Shown piece after piece: positions 1 through 8,664 of a DNA stretch of 64,000 bases. The stretch spans positions 1 through 64,000 of the forward strand of contig NZ_CAJQNT010000005.1 of the NCBI RefSeq assembly GCF_905479755.1. Direction: 5' to 3'. The number at the start of each line of letters is the position of its first letter. Position 1 is the stretch's first letter. Below the pieces are notes generated by a model that saw only the letters and a list, made by a program, of their open reading frames with translations, was not told the origin of the DNA and did no database searches. This DNA is from an uncultured Schumannella sp. GTDB taxonomy: Bacteria; Actinomycetota; Actinomycetes; Actinomycetales; Microbacteriaceae. A program made the position numbers and the translations under genes.

Positions 1-1376
1 CGCACGCGCAAGGACTCGCCGGGCGTCACGTCTCCGGTGAACTCGGCCTCGACGTCGGGGTCGGTGAGCTGGATGCGTCCGCCCGAACCGTTGGCCCGCA
101 CCACGACCGCGTCGAACTCTTCACCCACGCGCGGGGCGAGCACGGCCGCCTCGACGAGGTCGAGGGTGAGCCGGTCGAGGCGCCCGGCGGCGCTCGCGGC
201 GCGGCCCATGATGCCGGGAAGCTCGGGCAACGCCTCAAGCACCCATGCGGCCGGTCGCTCGCGGCGCACGAGCGCCTCGCAGACCAGCAGCGAGAACCGG
301 TCGACGAGCCGACGCAGCGGCGCCGTGACGTGGGTGTAGGGCGCGGCGATCGCGGCCTGCAGCGTCTCTTCCGGTTCGGTGCCGTCGAAGACGGTGTAAC
401 TCGCGCCGCGGAACAGTGACGCGGCGGCGTGCAGGATCGCCAGGTCGCGCGGCTGTTCGCCGTCGAGTTCGCGGAGGAAGGCGCCGTACGGCTGTTCGGC
501 GGGCCAGGGGCGCCCGAGCGCGCGCGTCTGCCGACGAAAGTGTTCGACCGATTCGTCGTCGGCGGGTGGCATGGTGCGGAGGATCCCCACGCCGCCGTCG
601 AGCATGATCTGCGCGGCGGCCATCCCGGTCATGAGCGACAGCTGCGCGTTGGCGCGCTCGATCGGGTGCAGGGCGCGGCGTTCGAGCGCGTAGCGTTCGC
701 CGTCGTGGGTGACGAGAATTTCGGGCGTCGACAGGCTCGCGCCGCCGCGTTCCGCTTCGAGCGCGAGACGCAGTTCGCCGAGTTCGAGCAGCAGCCGCAG
801 CGTGTCGATGGAGTCTCCGCTGCCCGCGGCGAGTTCCGCATCCGCCTGTTCGTAGGAGAGCTGCCGGCGGCTGCGCACGCGCGCCCGCTCTAGAGAAGTG
901 GAGGCGACCTCACCGCGCGCGTCGAGGTGGAAGGTCCAGACGAATGCGCCGCGCACCGAGCCGGGCAGCAGGGAGGCGGCGTGCTCGCTGATGGCGACCG
1001 GATGGAGGGGGATGCGTCCGTCGGCCGCGTAGATCGTCGTGCCGCGTTCGCGCGCCGCCCGATCAACCTCGCCGCCGGGAGTGACGAACGCGGGCAGGTC
1101 GGCGATCGCGTAGTGCGCCACGAGCCCGTCGGCACCGCGCTCCAGCGCGAGCGCCTGGTCGAGATCGGTCGAGCCCTCGGGATCGATCGTGAGGAACGGG
1201 ATGTCGGTGCGATCCGCCGACGGAAGTGCGGTGCGCTCGACGGCCGTGTCGGCCTCGGCGAGCACCTCGGGCGCGAACTTCCGTTCGAGCCCGAGCGAGG
1301 CGGGCAGCTCCGCCAGCGCGGTGACCAGTTCGGCTTCGGCGGTGGCGCGGGCGAGGCGAAGCGGATGAACGGGCAC
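1..1376 (-). CDS. RNB-domain ribonuclease (RNase II/R family), 3' end outside window
   Basis: Reading the minus strand from GTG at 1376 gives an open frame to the window edge (458 codons), so the C-terminus is missing. The protein carries an RNB catalytic motif, IDPEGSTDLDQALAL, with the clustered aspartates that bind Mg2+ in RNase II/R exoribonucleases, followed by conserved RNB blocks such as YAIADLPAFV and THVTAPLRRLVDRF. The visible C-terminal stretch (VVVRANGSGGRIQLTDPDVE) looks like the start of a small beta-barrel RNA-binding region. The protein starts almost directly in the RNB domain without N-terminal cold-shock domains, as in the shorter actinobacterial RNB proteins. Expected role: 3'-to-5' RNA degradation in the cytoplasm. 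It lies 9 bases downstream of mutY on the same strand and is probably co-transcribed. Confidence 0.87.
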   Translation of the reverse strand, partial: MPVHPLRLARATAEAELVTALAELPASLGLERKFAPEVLAEADTAVERTALPSADRTDIPFLTIDPEGSTDLDQALALERGADGLVAHYAIADLPAFVTPGGEVDRAARERGTTIYAADGRIPLHPVAISEHAASLLPGSVRGAFVWTFHLDARGEVASTSLERARVRSRRQLSYEQADAELAAGSGDSIDTLRLLLELGELRLALEAERGGASLSTPEILVTHDGERYALERRALHPIERANAQLSLMTGMAAAQIMLDGGVGILRTMPPADDESVEHFRRQTRALGRPWPAEQPYGAFLRELDGEQPRDLAILHAAASLFRGASYTVFDGTEPEETLQAAIAAPYTHVTAPLRRLVDRFSLLVCEALVRRERPAAWVLEALPELPGIMGRAASAAGRLDRLTLDLVEAAVLAPRVGEEFDAVVVRANGSGGRIQLTDPDVEAEFTGDVTPGESLRV

Positions 1377-1385
1377 GACTCCACC

Positions 1386-2303
1386 CTAGGCGGCGGGCAG
1401 CGTGTAGCCCTCGGGTGCCGCGGTGATGAGTCCGTCGCGCTCGAGTCCGGCGAGGGCGCGGGCGAACTGCGCGGCATCGTCGAGCCCGGCCGCCGACCAG
1501 CGCGCGCGGAGCGCCTCGAGCGGCACCGGCACCTCGTGGGCGCGCAATTCGGCGAGGACGAGCCCGCGCACCTGGCGGTCGGAGCCCTCGTACTTCTTCT
1601 GTCGCGGTGCCCGCGCGCCGGTGTGCTCGGGGTATCCGGCGGCGCGCCAGGCGCAGAGGTCGGCAACGGGGCACGATTCGCACTGCGGCGCGCGCGCCGT
1701 GCAGATGACTTGCCCGAGTTCCATCGTGCCGGCGTTGACGAGGCGGGCGGTCGCCGCATCCGTCGGTAGCGTGGCCTCCATCTCGACCAGGTCGCGGCGC
1801 GTCGCGGGCGGCCCCGGTTCGGCGTCGCCGCGCAGTGCTCGCGCGAGCACGCGCCGCACATTGGTGTCGACGACGGGGGTGCGCACGCCGTAGGCGAAGG
1901 CGGCGACGGCGCGCGCCGTGTACGGGCCGACGCCCGGCAACTCCAGCAGCGCCTCCACCTCGTCGGGCACGCGTCCGGCGTGCCGCTCGGTGATGGCGAC
2001 GGCGGCGCCGTGCAGGTTGAGGGCGCGGCGCGGGTAGCCGAGCCGGTCCCACGCGCGCACCGCCTCGCCGGGCGGCACCGCCGCGAGGTCGGCGGGTGTC
2101 GGCCAGCGTTCGAGCCAGGCCGCAAGTCGCGGGATGACGCGCGAGACAGGCGTCTGCTGCAGCATGAACTCGCTCACCAGGATGCCCCAGGCGCCGAAGC
2201 CGTCCCGTCGCCATGGCAGGTCCCGATGCCCGGCCGCGAACCAGGCGGCGACGCGCGCGCCGAGCACAGCGGGCGCGTCCGCGGCGGAGTTCGGTGCAGT
2301 CAT
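1386..2303 (-). CDS. mutY: A/G-specific adenine DNA glycosylase MutY
   Basis: This 305-aa protein removes adenine mispaired with 8-oxoguanine in base-excision repair. Visible signatures are the catalytic Glu45 in SEFMLQQTPVSRV, a helix-hairpin-helix LPGVGPYTA at 122-130, the catalytic Asp146 in VVDTNVRRV, and a 4Fe-4S cluster loop with Cys201, Cys208, Cys211 and Cys217 (C-x6-C-x2-C-x5-C). The C-terminal 75 residues look helical rather than like the NUDIX-type 8-oxoG sensor of E. coli MutY, which is common in actinobacteria. The start is ATG, and the gene diverges from the kinase-like gene at 2341 across a 37-base spacer that must hold both promoters. Confidence 0.95.
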   Translation of the reverse strand: MTAPNSAADAPAVLGARVAAWFAAGHRDLPWRRDGFGAWGILVSEFMLQQTPVSRVIPRLAAWLERWPTPADLAAVPPGEAVRAWDRLGYPRRALNLHGAAVAITERHAGRVPDEVEALLELPGVGPYTARAVAAFAYGVRTPVVDTNVRRVLARALRGDAEPGPPATRRDLVEMEATLPTDAATARLVNAGTMELGQVICTARAPQCESCPVADLCAWRAAGYPEHTGARAPRQKKYEGSDRQVRGLVLAELRAHEVPVPLEALRARWSAAGLDDAAQFARALAGLERDGLITAAPEGYTLPAA

Positions 2304-2340
2304 CCCAGCCAGGCTACGACGCCGTGGCTACGCTGAGATC

Positions 2341-2928
2341 ATGCCGAGATGGTCGCCCGCCCGCGAGGACGTGCTGGAGGCGCTTGCCGCCGAGATTCTG
2401 ACCCACTACGCCAAGGGTCGGGTCGCTGTCGCGGTCGAGGGCGCCGAGGGTTCGGGCTCGCGCGCGTTCGCGAGCGATCTGGCGGCCGTGCTGGTGCGCC
2501 GCGGGCACGCCGCCGTCACCGCGCACATCGACGACTTCCAGCGACCGCGAGCCGAGCGCGGGGCCGACACCGCCGAGGGCCGCTACCGCGATGCCTTCGA
2601 CTATTCGGTGTTCCGTCGCGTGCTGATCGACCCGTTCCGGCTCGGCGGCAGCGCGGCGTTCGTGCTGGCGGCGTTCGACGCCGACGCGGATCAGCCGATC
2701 GAGCCGACCTGGACGACGGCCCCCGCGAACGCGATCCTGCTCGTCGAGGGCGAGTTCTTGTTGCGCCCCGACCTGCGCGCGATCTGGAACTTCAGCGTGT
2801 GGCTCGACGGGCCGGGGGAGCCCCTCGCCGCCTACACCGCGGATGCGCAGCCCCGCACCCGCGCGAGCGCGATCATCGACGCCACCGACCCCGAGCACCC
2901 GCGTCGCGTCTTCGCCGACTCCTGCTGA
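2341..2928 (+). CDS. Uridine-kinase-like P-loop family protein with degenerate Walker A
   Basis: The 195-aa product resembles uridine kinase-family NTPases: a beta strand and P-loop-like segment near the N-terminus (VAVEGAEGSGSRAFA), a DDFQRP motif like the DDFY of uridine kinases, and a later ILLVEGEFLL strand. The P-loop is unusual: by alignment with the usual G-x-x-G-x-G-K-T, the lysine is a serine and the threonine an arginine, so ATP binding is doubtful. ATG at 2341 was chosen because it begins just before the conserved region; in-frame upstream starts lie inside mutY. It is monocistronic, convergent with panE. The substrate is unknown. Confidence 0.75.
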   Translation: MPRWSPAREDVLEALAAEILTHYAKGRVAVAVEGAEGSGSRAFASDLAAVLVRRGHAAVTAHIDDFQRPRAERGADTAEGRYRDAFDYSVFRRVLIDPFRLGGSAAFVLAAFDADADQPIEPTWTTAPANAILLVEGEFLLRPDLRAIWNFSVWLDGPGEPLAAYTADAQPRTRASAIIDATDPEHPRRVFADSC

Positions 2929-2959
2929 GCGGGCCGCCGACCCCTGCTGAGCCCGCCGA

Positions 2960-3955
2960 CTACACCGGAACCCGCGCCAGCACCGTCTCGGGCTCGAGGA
3001 ACTGCCCGGATCGCTCCACCTGGTGCACGAGGGTGACGAGCGCCGCGTTCGTCGGCGTGCCGATCCCGGTCTGCTGTGCGAGACCGACGACGGCGCCGTT
3101 GAGGAAGTCGATCTCGGTGAGTTGTCCGCGCTGAATGCTTTGCAGCGTCGAGCCCGGGTTCGGCACGTCGCCCATGCGGTCGGCGAGCATGCGCGGGAAG
3201 ATCGAACCGACGGCGAGGGGAAGCCAGCCGATCGTTTCGAGCACGCGGCCCGAGACGCCCTGCATGTCGCCGAGGCGGATGCCGAGCCGCCGCGCCACGC
3301 GCACCGTTTCGCGCATGCTGGCGGTCATCACTCGTCTGAGGCCCGGATCCGCGACCACCTCTTGCACGCTCAGCCCGGTGATCGCGGGCAGGGCGTTCAC
3401 GTGGTTGACGAGGAGTTTGCTCCACTGGGCGGCGTCCAGATCGGGTGCGACCTCGGTGGGCAGAGCCTCGCTCAGGGTGGCGGCGAGGCGTTCCAGCTCC
3501 TCCGGCGAGGTGCCTTCGGCGGCGCCGATCACGAGCGGCAGCGCGGCGGTGATGGTGATTTTGCCGGGGGAGAGGTAGGAGGCGGCGAACAGCGCGAGGC
3601 CGCCGAACAGTGTCGCGTCGGGGAGTTCTTCGCGCGCGACGTCGAGGCCGCCGAGACCGTTCTGCACGACGAGCAGCGGAACGCCGCGGAGCACCGCACT
3701 GTGCGCGTCGAGGGCGGCACGAGCATCCTGCGCCTTGGTGGCGAGGATGGCGAGTTCGGGGGCCTCGGTCAGGAACTCGTCGGCGCTCACGTGGGCGACG
3801 TGGTCGCCGAAGCCGCCGTCGAGTCGGATGCCGTTCTCGCGGATCGCCGCGAGGTGCGCGCCGCGCGCCGCGACCGCGACCTCGTGGCCGGCTCGATCCA
3901 GCAGCGCCGCGAGGGCGCCGCCGACGGCCCCGGCTCCGATGATTCCAATTCGCAC
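2960..3955 (-). CDS. panE: 2-dehydropantoate 2-reductase (ketopantoate reductase)
   Basis: This 331-aa protein has the ApbA/PanE fold: an N-terminal Rossmann NADPH site (IGIIGAGAVGGALAALL), the ILATKAQD motif, VVQNGLGG, and the C-terminal catalytic region WSKLLVNHVNALPAITG with its lysine and asparagine. It would reduce ketopantoate to pantoate in pantothenate/CoA synthesis, although several paralogues in this family act on other 2-oxo acids. The GTG at 3955 is preferred because the Rossmann strand begins two codons later; the frame runs further upstream without family similarity. It is transcribed divergently from truB across 53 bases. Confidence 0.88.
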   Translation of the reverse strand: MRIGIIGAGAVGGALAALLDRAGHEVAVAARGAHLAAIRENGIRLDGGFGDHVAHVSADEFLTEAPELAILATKAQDARAALDAHSAVLRGVPLLVVQNGLGGLDVAREELPDATLFGGLALFAASYLSPGKITITAALPLVIGAAEGTSPEELERLAATLSEALPTEVAPDLDAAQWSKLLVNHVNALPAITGLSVQEVVADPGLRRVMTASMRETVRVARRLGIRLGDMQGVSGRVLETIGWLPLAVGSIFPRMLADRMGDVPNPGSTLQSIQRGQLTEIDFLNGAVVGLAQQTGIGTPTNAALVTLVHQVERSGQFLEPETVLARVPV

Positions 3956-4008
3956 TCTCGCATCGTAGGGGCGCGAGCGGGCTCGTCGCGCGGCGATACG
4001 ATGGCGAG

Positions 4009-4920
4009 GTGTCAGCAAGCCCGGGAGTGTTGCTCGTCGACAAGCCACAGGGCATCACGAGCCACGATGTCGTCTCGAGGGCCCGCCGCGCCCTCGACAC
4101 CCGCAAGGTCGGCCACGCGGGCACGCTCGATCCGATGGCGACCGGGCTGCTGCTGCTCGGCGCCAACAGCGCGACGCGTCTGCTGACCTACCTGGTGGGG
4201 CTCGACAAGGACTACGCCGCGACGATCCGACTCGGCCAGTCGACGAGCACCGACGACGCCGAGGGCGACGTCACGGGCGGCTCGGATGCGCGCGGGATCG
4301 ACCGCGCCGCGATCGACGCGGTCATCCAGACCCTCACCGGCGACATCACCCAGGTGCCCTCGACGGTGAGCGCGATTAAGGTGCAGGGTCGGCGCGCCTA
4401 CGAGCTGGCGCGGGCGGGGGAGACGGTTGAGCTGCGCGGACGCGACGTGACGGTGAGCTCGTTCGTGGTCGACGCGGAGCGGCGCGGGGACGACCTGCCC
4501 GAGGGCACGATTGACCTCGACGTGCGGGTGAGCGTGTCATCCGGCACCTATGTGCGTGCTCTCGCGCGCGATCTGGGTGCGGCGCTCGGCGTCGGCGGCC
4601 ACCTCACCGCCCTCCGGCGCACCCGCATCGGGCCGTTCTCGGTCGACGACGCGATCCGGCTCGATCCCGAACACCCCGAGCGGGCCCGCGCCGCGCTTCT
4701 CGAGCCCGCGGCGGTCGCGACCGCGCTCTACCCGAGCGCGGCGCTCGACGCGGCTCAGCTGCGCGATCTCGCCCACGGGAAGCGCATCACCGTGGACCAC
4801 CCGGATGCCGAGGTCCTCGCGCTCCTCGGACCGGATGGGCGCCTGGCCGGGCTCGCCGCCGTGACGGACCGGGCCGCGCGCATCCTCGTCAATTTCCCCA
4901 CACAGGAGGTGCTCTCGTGA
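4009..4920 (+). CDS. truB: tRNA pseudouridine(55) synthase TruB
   Basis: The 303-aa protein starts with GTG and contains the TruB core GVLLVDKPQGITSHDVV, the catalytic aspartate Asp41 in GHAGTLDPMATGLLLL, and the later VSSGTYVRALARDLG motif. It converts uridine 55 in the T-loop of tRNAs to pseudouridine. It is the first gene of an apparent operon with two small membrane-protein genes and ribF; its stop overlaps the next start by 4 bases (GTGA). truB next to ribF is a common bacterial arrangement. Confidence 0.96.
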   Translation: MSASPGVLLVDKPQGITSHDVVSRARRALDTRKVGHAGTLDPMATGLLLLGANSATRLLTYLVGLDKDYAATIRLGQSTSTDDAEGDVTGGSDARGIDRAAIDAVIQTLTGDITQVPSTVSAIKVQGRRAYELARAGETVELRGRDVTVSSFVVDAERRGDDLPEGTIDLDVRVSVSSGTYVRALARDLGAALGVGGHLTALRRTRIGPFSVDDAIRLDPEHPERARAALLEPAAVATALYPSAALDAAQLRDLAHGKRITVDHPDAEVLALLGPDGRLAGLAAVTDRAARILVNFPTQEVLS

Positions 4921-5285
4921 TCTCCTGGTTCACGATCATTCAGGTCGTCGTCGCCTCGCTCGCGGGGCTCTACTGCATCGGGCTGGGCATCGCGAAGCGC
5001 TCGCCGAATGACGCCGCGATCCTGTCGGTGGCGCTCGTGGAGGTGCTGCTGATCGCCCAGTTCGTCGTCGCGCTCGTCGCGCCCGGCTTCGGCAACGTGG
5101 CGACCGGCAGCGTGCTCGAGTTCTTCCTATACCTCGTCACCGCGCTCCTGATTCCGCCGATCGCGGTGCTGTGGGCACTTCTCGAGCGGTCGCGGTGGAG
5201 CAGTGTCGTGCTCGGCATTGCGGCGATCTCGATCGCGATCATGATCTACCGCATGCAGCAGATCTGGGCGATCCAACTGGCCTGA
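4917..5285 (+). CDS. Small integral membrane protein (four predicted helices)
   Basis: The 122-aa product is almost entirely hydrophobic, with four probable membrane segments: around 4-24, 37-57, 65-88 and 95-110. The start codon GTG overlaps the stop of truB, implying translational coupling. I do not recognise a characterised family; homologues between truB and ribF occur in related actinobacteria. No catalytic motif is visible. Confidence 0.8.
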   Translation: MISWFTIIQVVVASLAGLYCIGLGIAKRSPNDAAILSVALVEVLLIAQFVVALVAPGFGNVATGSVLEFFLYLVTALLIPPIAVLWALLERSRWSSVVLGIAAISIAIMIYRMQQIWAIQLA

Positions 5286-5328
5286 GCCGCGCGGCGCGCC
5301 GCGCCCCACCGCAGTACGCTGGGGGGCG

Positions 5329-5784
5329 ATGTTGCGCTCACCCGATTCGAGTCCGCCGCCGCGGAGAATCACCGGCCCCGGTCGTGTCCTCGTTGCCGTG
5401 TACGGCATCCTGGCGATCGCGGCGACCGGTCGCTCGGTGCTGCAGATCGCGACCCGGTTCGAGGAGGCGCCGCTCGCGTATTCGCTTTCGGCCGTCGCGG
5501 CCGTGGTGTACATCCTCGCCACGCTCGCCCTGGCGCTCGGCTGGGACGGCCTGGCCTGGATCACGATCGGATTCGAGCTCCTCGGTGTGGTGACGATCGG
5601 CGCGGTGAGTGTTGTCGCTCCGGCGCTGTTGGGGCTCGCCTCCGCGTCGCCGTTCGGCGGTCAGGCGACCGTCTGGAGCGCGTTCGGGGCCGGATACCTG
5701 CTGGTGCCCCTTGTGCTGCCGATTCTCGGTCTGCTGTGGCTGCGTCGCCGCACGCGGGCGACGGCCGAGGCGCCGGCATCGTGA
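5329..5784 (+). CDS. Hypothetical membrane protein in the truB-ribF operon
   Basis: The 151-aa product has a short basic, proline-rich N-terminus, about four hydrophobic segments (roughly 20-42, 50-72, 75-105, 118-140) and a basic C-terminal tail RRRTRATAEAPAS. It starts with ATG and its stop overlaps the GTG of ribF by 4 bases. No domain is recognised. The size and position fit a small membrane protein paired with the one at 4917. Confidence 0.78.
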   Translation: MLRSPDSSPPPRRITGPGRVLVAVYGILAIAATGRSVLQIATRFEEAPLAYSLSAVAAVVYILATLALALGWDGLAWITIGFELLGVVTIGAVSVVAPALLGLASASPFGGQATVWSAFGAGYLLVPLVLPILGLLWLRRRTRATAEAPAS

Positions 5785-6743
5785 GGGTCTTCCGCAGCCT
5801 GGAGGAGGTGCCGCACGGGTTCGGTCCGTCGGCGATCGCGATCGGCAAATTCGACGGCGTTCACCTCGGCCATCGCGCGCTCATCGAGACGCTCTGCGAG
5901 CGCGCGCGCGAACTCGGCATCGCGCCGGTGGTGGTCACCTTCGATCGCAACCCGCTCGCGCTGTTGCGCCCGGAACGGTGCCCGCCCGCGCTCGTCAGCA
6001 ATGCGCAAAAGCTTGAGCTGCTTGCCGAGGCCGGCGTCGAGGCGACCCTCATGCTGACCTTCGACGAGGAGCTCAGCGCGGTTCCCGCGACCGAGTTCGC
6101 GGAGAACACCCTGGTGCGCGCGCTCCGCGCACGTCTCGTGCTCGCCGGCGCCGACTTCCGCTTCGGCGCGCGCGGCCAGGGCGACGTCGAGCTGTTGACT
6201 CGGATCGGGGCCGAGCGCGGCTTCGAGACGGTCGTGATCGGTGATGTCGCCGGTTCCGGGGATTCGGTGACCGGCTCCGACCGTCGCGCCTCCTCGACCT
6301 GGATTCGCGAGCTGCTCGACGAGGGCAAGGTTCACGACGCGGCGAGGCTGCTGGGCCGCCCGCCGACGTTGCGCTCCGTGGTGGTGCACGGTGAGCACCG
6401 CGGTCGCGAACTCGGGTTCCCGACCGCCAACCTCGATCCGGATATCGAGGGTTTCGTTCCGCAGGACGGCGTCTACGCGGCGTGGGCGACGATCGACGGG
6501 CAGCGCTACGCCGCGGCCGTCTCGATCGGCAACAACCCGACCTTCGAGGGCATCCCCGCGCACCAGGTGGAGGCTTTCCTGCTCGATGCGGAGCTGGATG
6601 CCTACGGCCGCACGATCGAACTGGAGTTCATCGACTTCGTGCGCCCGATGCTCCGTTTCGACGGCATCGAGTCGCTCATCGCCGGGCTGACCGCCGACGT
6701 GGAGAAGGTCCGCGAGATCCTCGGAACTCCGGCGCCGCGCTAG
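5781..6743 (+). CDS. ribF: Bifunctional riboflavin kinase / FAD synthetase
   Basis: The 320-aa protein makes FMN and FAD from riboflavin. The N-terminal nucleotidyltransferase half has IGKFDGVHLGH at 21-31, VVVTFDRNP and a RASSTWIRELL motif; the C-terminal riboflavin-kinase half has HRGRELGFPTANL, a GVYAAW strand and VEAFLLDAELDAYG. The start chosen is GTG at 5781, overlapping the previous stop (GTGA) and placing VFRSLEEVP at the N-terminus; an in-frame ATG at 5736 lies inside the preceding gene and adds nothing conserved. It is last in the truB operon. Confidence 0.95.
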   Translation: MRVFRSLEEVPHGFGPSAIAIGKFDGVHLGHRALIETLCERARELGIAPVVVTFDRNPLALLRPERCPPALVSNAQKLELLAEAGVEATLMLTFDEELSAVPATEFAENTLVRALRARLVLAGADFRFGARGQGDVELLTRIGAERGFETVVIGDVAGSGDSVTGSDRRASSTWIRELLDEGKVHDAARLLGRPPTLRSVVVHGEHRGRELGFPTANLDPDIEGFVPQDGVYAAWATIDGQRYAAAVSIGNNPTFEGIPAHQVEAFLLDAELDAYGRTIELEFIDFVRPMLRFDGIESLIAGLTADVEKVREILGTPAPR

Positions 6744-6748
6744 CCGGA

Positions 6749-7336
6749 TCAGCTGCCGGGCACCCCGCGGTGGCCGTAGAGGAAGAGCACGATGGCGGCG
6801 GCGCTGCCGGTGATCGCCGGCCCCGTGCCGATCTCCCAACCGGCGTCGCTCGCAATCAGTCGGCGACCGCGCACGACCGCGCGGATCGGCAGCGGCGCCG
6901 AGAGGCTGCGGGCGAGCGCCACCGCTCCCGAGACGGTCGCGCTGACGGCGAGCGGGCGGCCGAGGGCGAGCGTGAGTTCGAAGGCATCCGCGAGCGTCGC
7001 CCCGAGTTCGGGCACGCGCACGCGCGTGCGGGCGGTCAGGCGCTCCATCGCGAGCGAGCGGATGCGCGCCGTCAGAGCGCCGAGATCTTCGGTCGCCAGG
7101 ATGGCGCGGTCGCGTCGACCCCGCGTCGCGGTGCGGGCGATCGAGCGCGCCAGATCTTCCACGGTCGTGTTCGGACGCAGCGTCGGGTGCGCGGCGATGG
7201 TGGGCCCTTCGGCTTCGAGGATCTCGGCCACGGCGAGCAGCAGTTCGCCCTGGCGCCTCGACCAATTCGACTCGACACGCGACTCGTCGCGGCGCGCCCG
7301 GGTGCTCAGCGGCAGGTGCCGGGTCACATCGCTCAT
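6749..7336 (-). CDS. Hypothetical protein, possibly mycothiol-dependent maleylpyruvate isomerase-like
   Basis: This 195-aa protein has an alpha-helical N-terminal half and an SCP2-like C-terminal half ending in GWEIGTGPAITGSAAAIVLFLYGHRG. That ending resembles the C-terminal lobe of DinB/MDMPI-type mycothiol-dependent enzymes, where a similar tail precedes a GR-type ending. The N-terminal metal-binding histidines of active members are not obvious, so enzymatic activity is uncertain. It starts at ATG 7336, is convergent with ribF (5-base gap) and divergent from the MFS gene. Confidence 0.7.
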   Translation of the reverse strand: MSDVTRHLPLSTRARRDESRVESNWSRRQGELLLAVAEILEAEGPTIAAHPTLRPNTTVEDLARSIARTATRGRRDRAILATEDLGALTARIRSLAMERLTARTRVRVPELGATLADAFELTLALGRPLAVSATVSGAVALARSLSAPLPIRAVVRGRRLIASDAGWEIGTGPAITGSAAAIVLFLYGHRGVPGS

Positions 7337-7407
7337 GCTGTGAGCGTACGCCGCCGTCGCCGTGCACGACGCGGCGGCGCACGGCGTGCGATCTCTAGAC
7401 TCGTGCG

Positions 7408-8664
7408 GTGAGTGACGAGCGGGCCTTCGAGGAGCGGAGGATGCGTCGCGGCCGCGTGCTGGTGTTCATCGGCGTCGTTCTCCTCGCCCTCAACCTGCGC
7501 ACCGCGGTCGCCGCGATTTCGCCGATCGTCGACCGGATCTCGGTGGAGCTGGCGCTCGATCCGGTGGCCCTCGGTGTGCTGGGGGCGACGCCGCCGCTCG
7601 CGTTCGCCGCCTCGGGGGTGATTGGCCCGTTCATCGTGCGCCGGGTGGGGCTCGAGCGGGCGCTCGTGCTCGCGATCGTCGTGATGATCGCCGGGCACCT
7701 GGGTCGCACGCTCGCGGCCTCCACCCTCATGCTCGTGATCGCGACGATCGTCACTTTGCTCGGTGTTGGCGTGGCGAACGTGCTGCTTCCGCCGATCGTG
7801 AAGCGCTACTTCCCGCATCGCGTCGGCGCCGTCACGGCGCTCTACGCGACGGTCATGTCGGTCGGGGCGACGATTCCGGCCCTCATCGCCGTGCCGGTCG
7901 CCGACGGTGCGGGGTGGAGGGTGTCGCTCGGCGTGTGGTTCGCGTCGGCGCTCATCGTCGCGATCCCGTGGGTGGCGGGCCTGCTCGGGCGGCACGATCA
8001 GGCGCACGACGCGGCGACGCGCGCCGCCGAGGCGGTCGAGACCGGGGCGCTCCCGGTCGCGGCTCGGCTCGGCGTGGTGCGCTCCCGGGTCGCCTGGTCG
8101 ATCGCGGGGGTGTTCGCGATGGCGTCCTTCGGCGCCTACGCCGCGTTCGCCTGGTTGCCGCTGCTGCTGACCGACTTGGCAGGCGTGGATGCGGCGGCGG
8201 CGGGCGGACTTCTCGCCCTGTTCACGATCGCCGGTTTCCCGGCCGCGCTGCTGGTTCCCGTCCTCGCGTCGAGGCTGCGTTCGGCCACGCCGCTCGTGGT
8301 GGCCGGCATCGCGTTCCACCTTGCGGGCTACCTCGGGTTGATTCTCGTGCCCACGACGGCGACCTGGCTCTGGGTGCTGTTCGCGGGCCTCGGCCCGCTG
8401 ATGTTCCCGCTCGCGCTCGCGCTGATCGGCCTGCGCTCGCGCACCACTGAGGGCGCGGTGGCGCTGAGCGGGTTCGTGCAGGGGTTCGGCTACCTGATCG
8501 GGGCGGCCGGGCCTTTTCTCGTCGGCATCATCCACTCGGCAACGGGCGGCTGGATCGCCCCGTTGTGGCTCCTGCTCGGTGCGGCGGTGTTCGCGATTCC
8601 GGCGCTGTTCGTGCTGGCGCGCGGCGAAACCGTCGAAGACGAGCTCGAGCGCCGCGCCGCTTAG
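7408..8664 (+). CDS. MFS transporter, CynX/NimT family
   Basis: The 418-aa protein shows about 12 hydrophobic segments in two halves joined by a charged loop near residue 200. The first helix carries the LNLRTAVAAISPI segment typical of the CynX/NimT branch (cyanate and nitroimidazole-type exporters) of the major facilitator superfamily. It sits in the cytoplasmic membrane; its substrate cannot be told from sequence. Start GTG at 7408. It converges on the ROK gene with a 4-base overlap of stop codons. Confidence 0.88.
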   Translation: MSDERAFEERRMRRGRVLVFIGVVLLALNLRTAVAAISPIVDRISVELALDPVALGVLGATPPLAFAASGVIGPFIVRRVGLERALVLAIVVMIAGHLGRTLAASTLMLVIATIVTLLGVGVANVLLPPIVKRYFPHRVGAVTALYATVMSVGATIPALIAVPVADGAGWRVSLGVWFASALIVAIPWVAGLLGRHDQAHDAATRAAEAVETGALPVAARLGVVRSRVAWSIAGVFAMASFGAYAAFAWLPLLLTDLAGVDAAAAGGLLALFTIAGFPAALLVPVLASRLRSATPLVVAGIAFHLAGYLGLILVPTTATWLWVLFAGLGPLMFPLALALIGLRSRTTEGAVALSGFVQGFGYLIGAAGPFLVGIIHSATGGWIAPLWLLLGAAVFAIPALFVLARGETVEDELERRAA

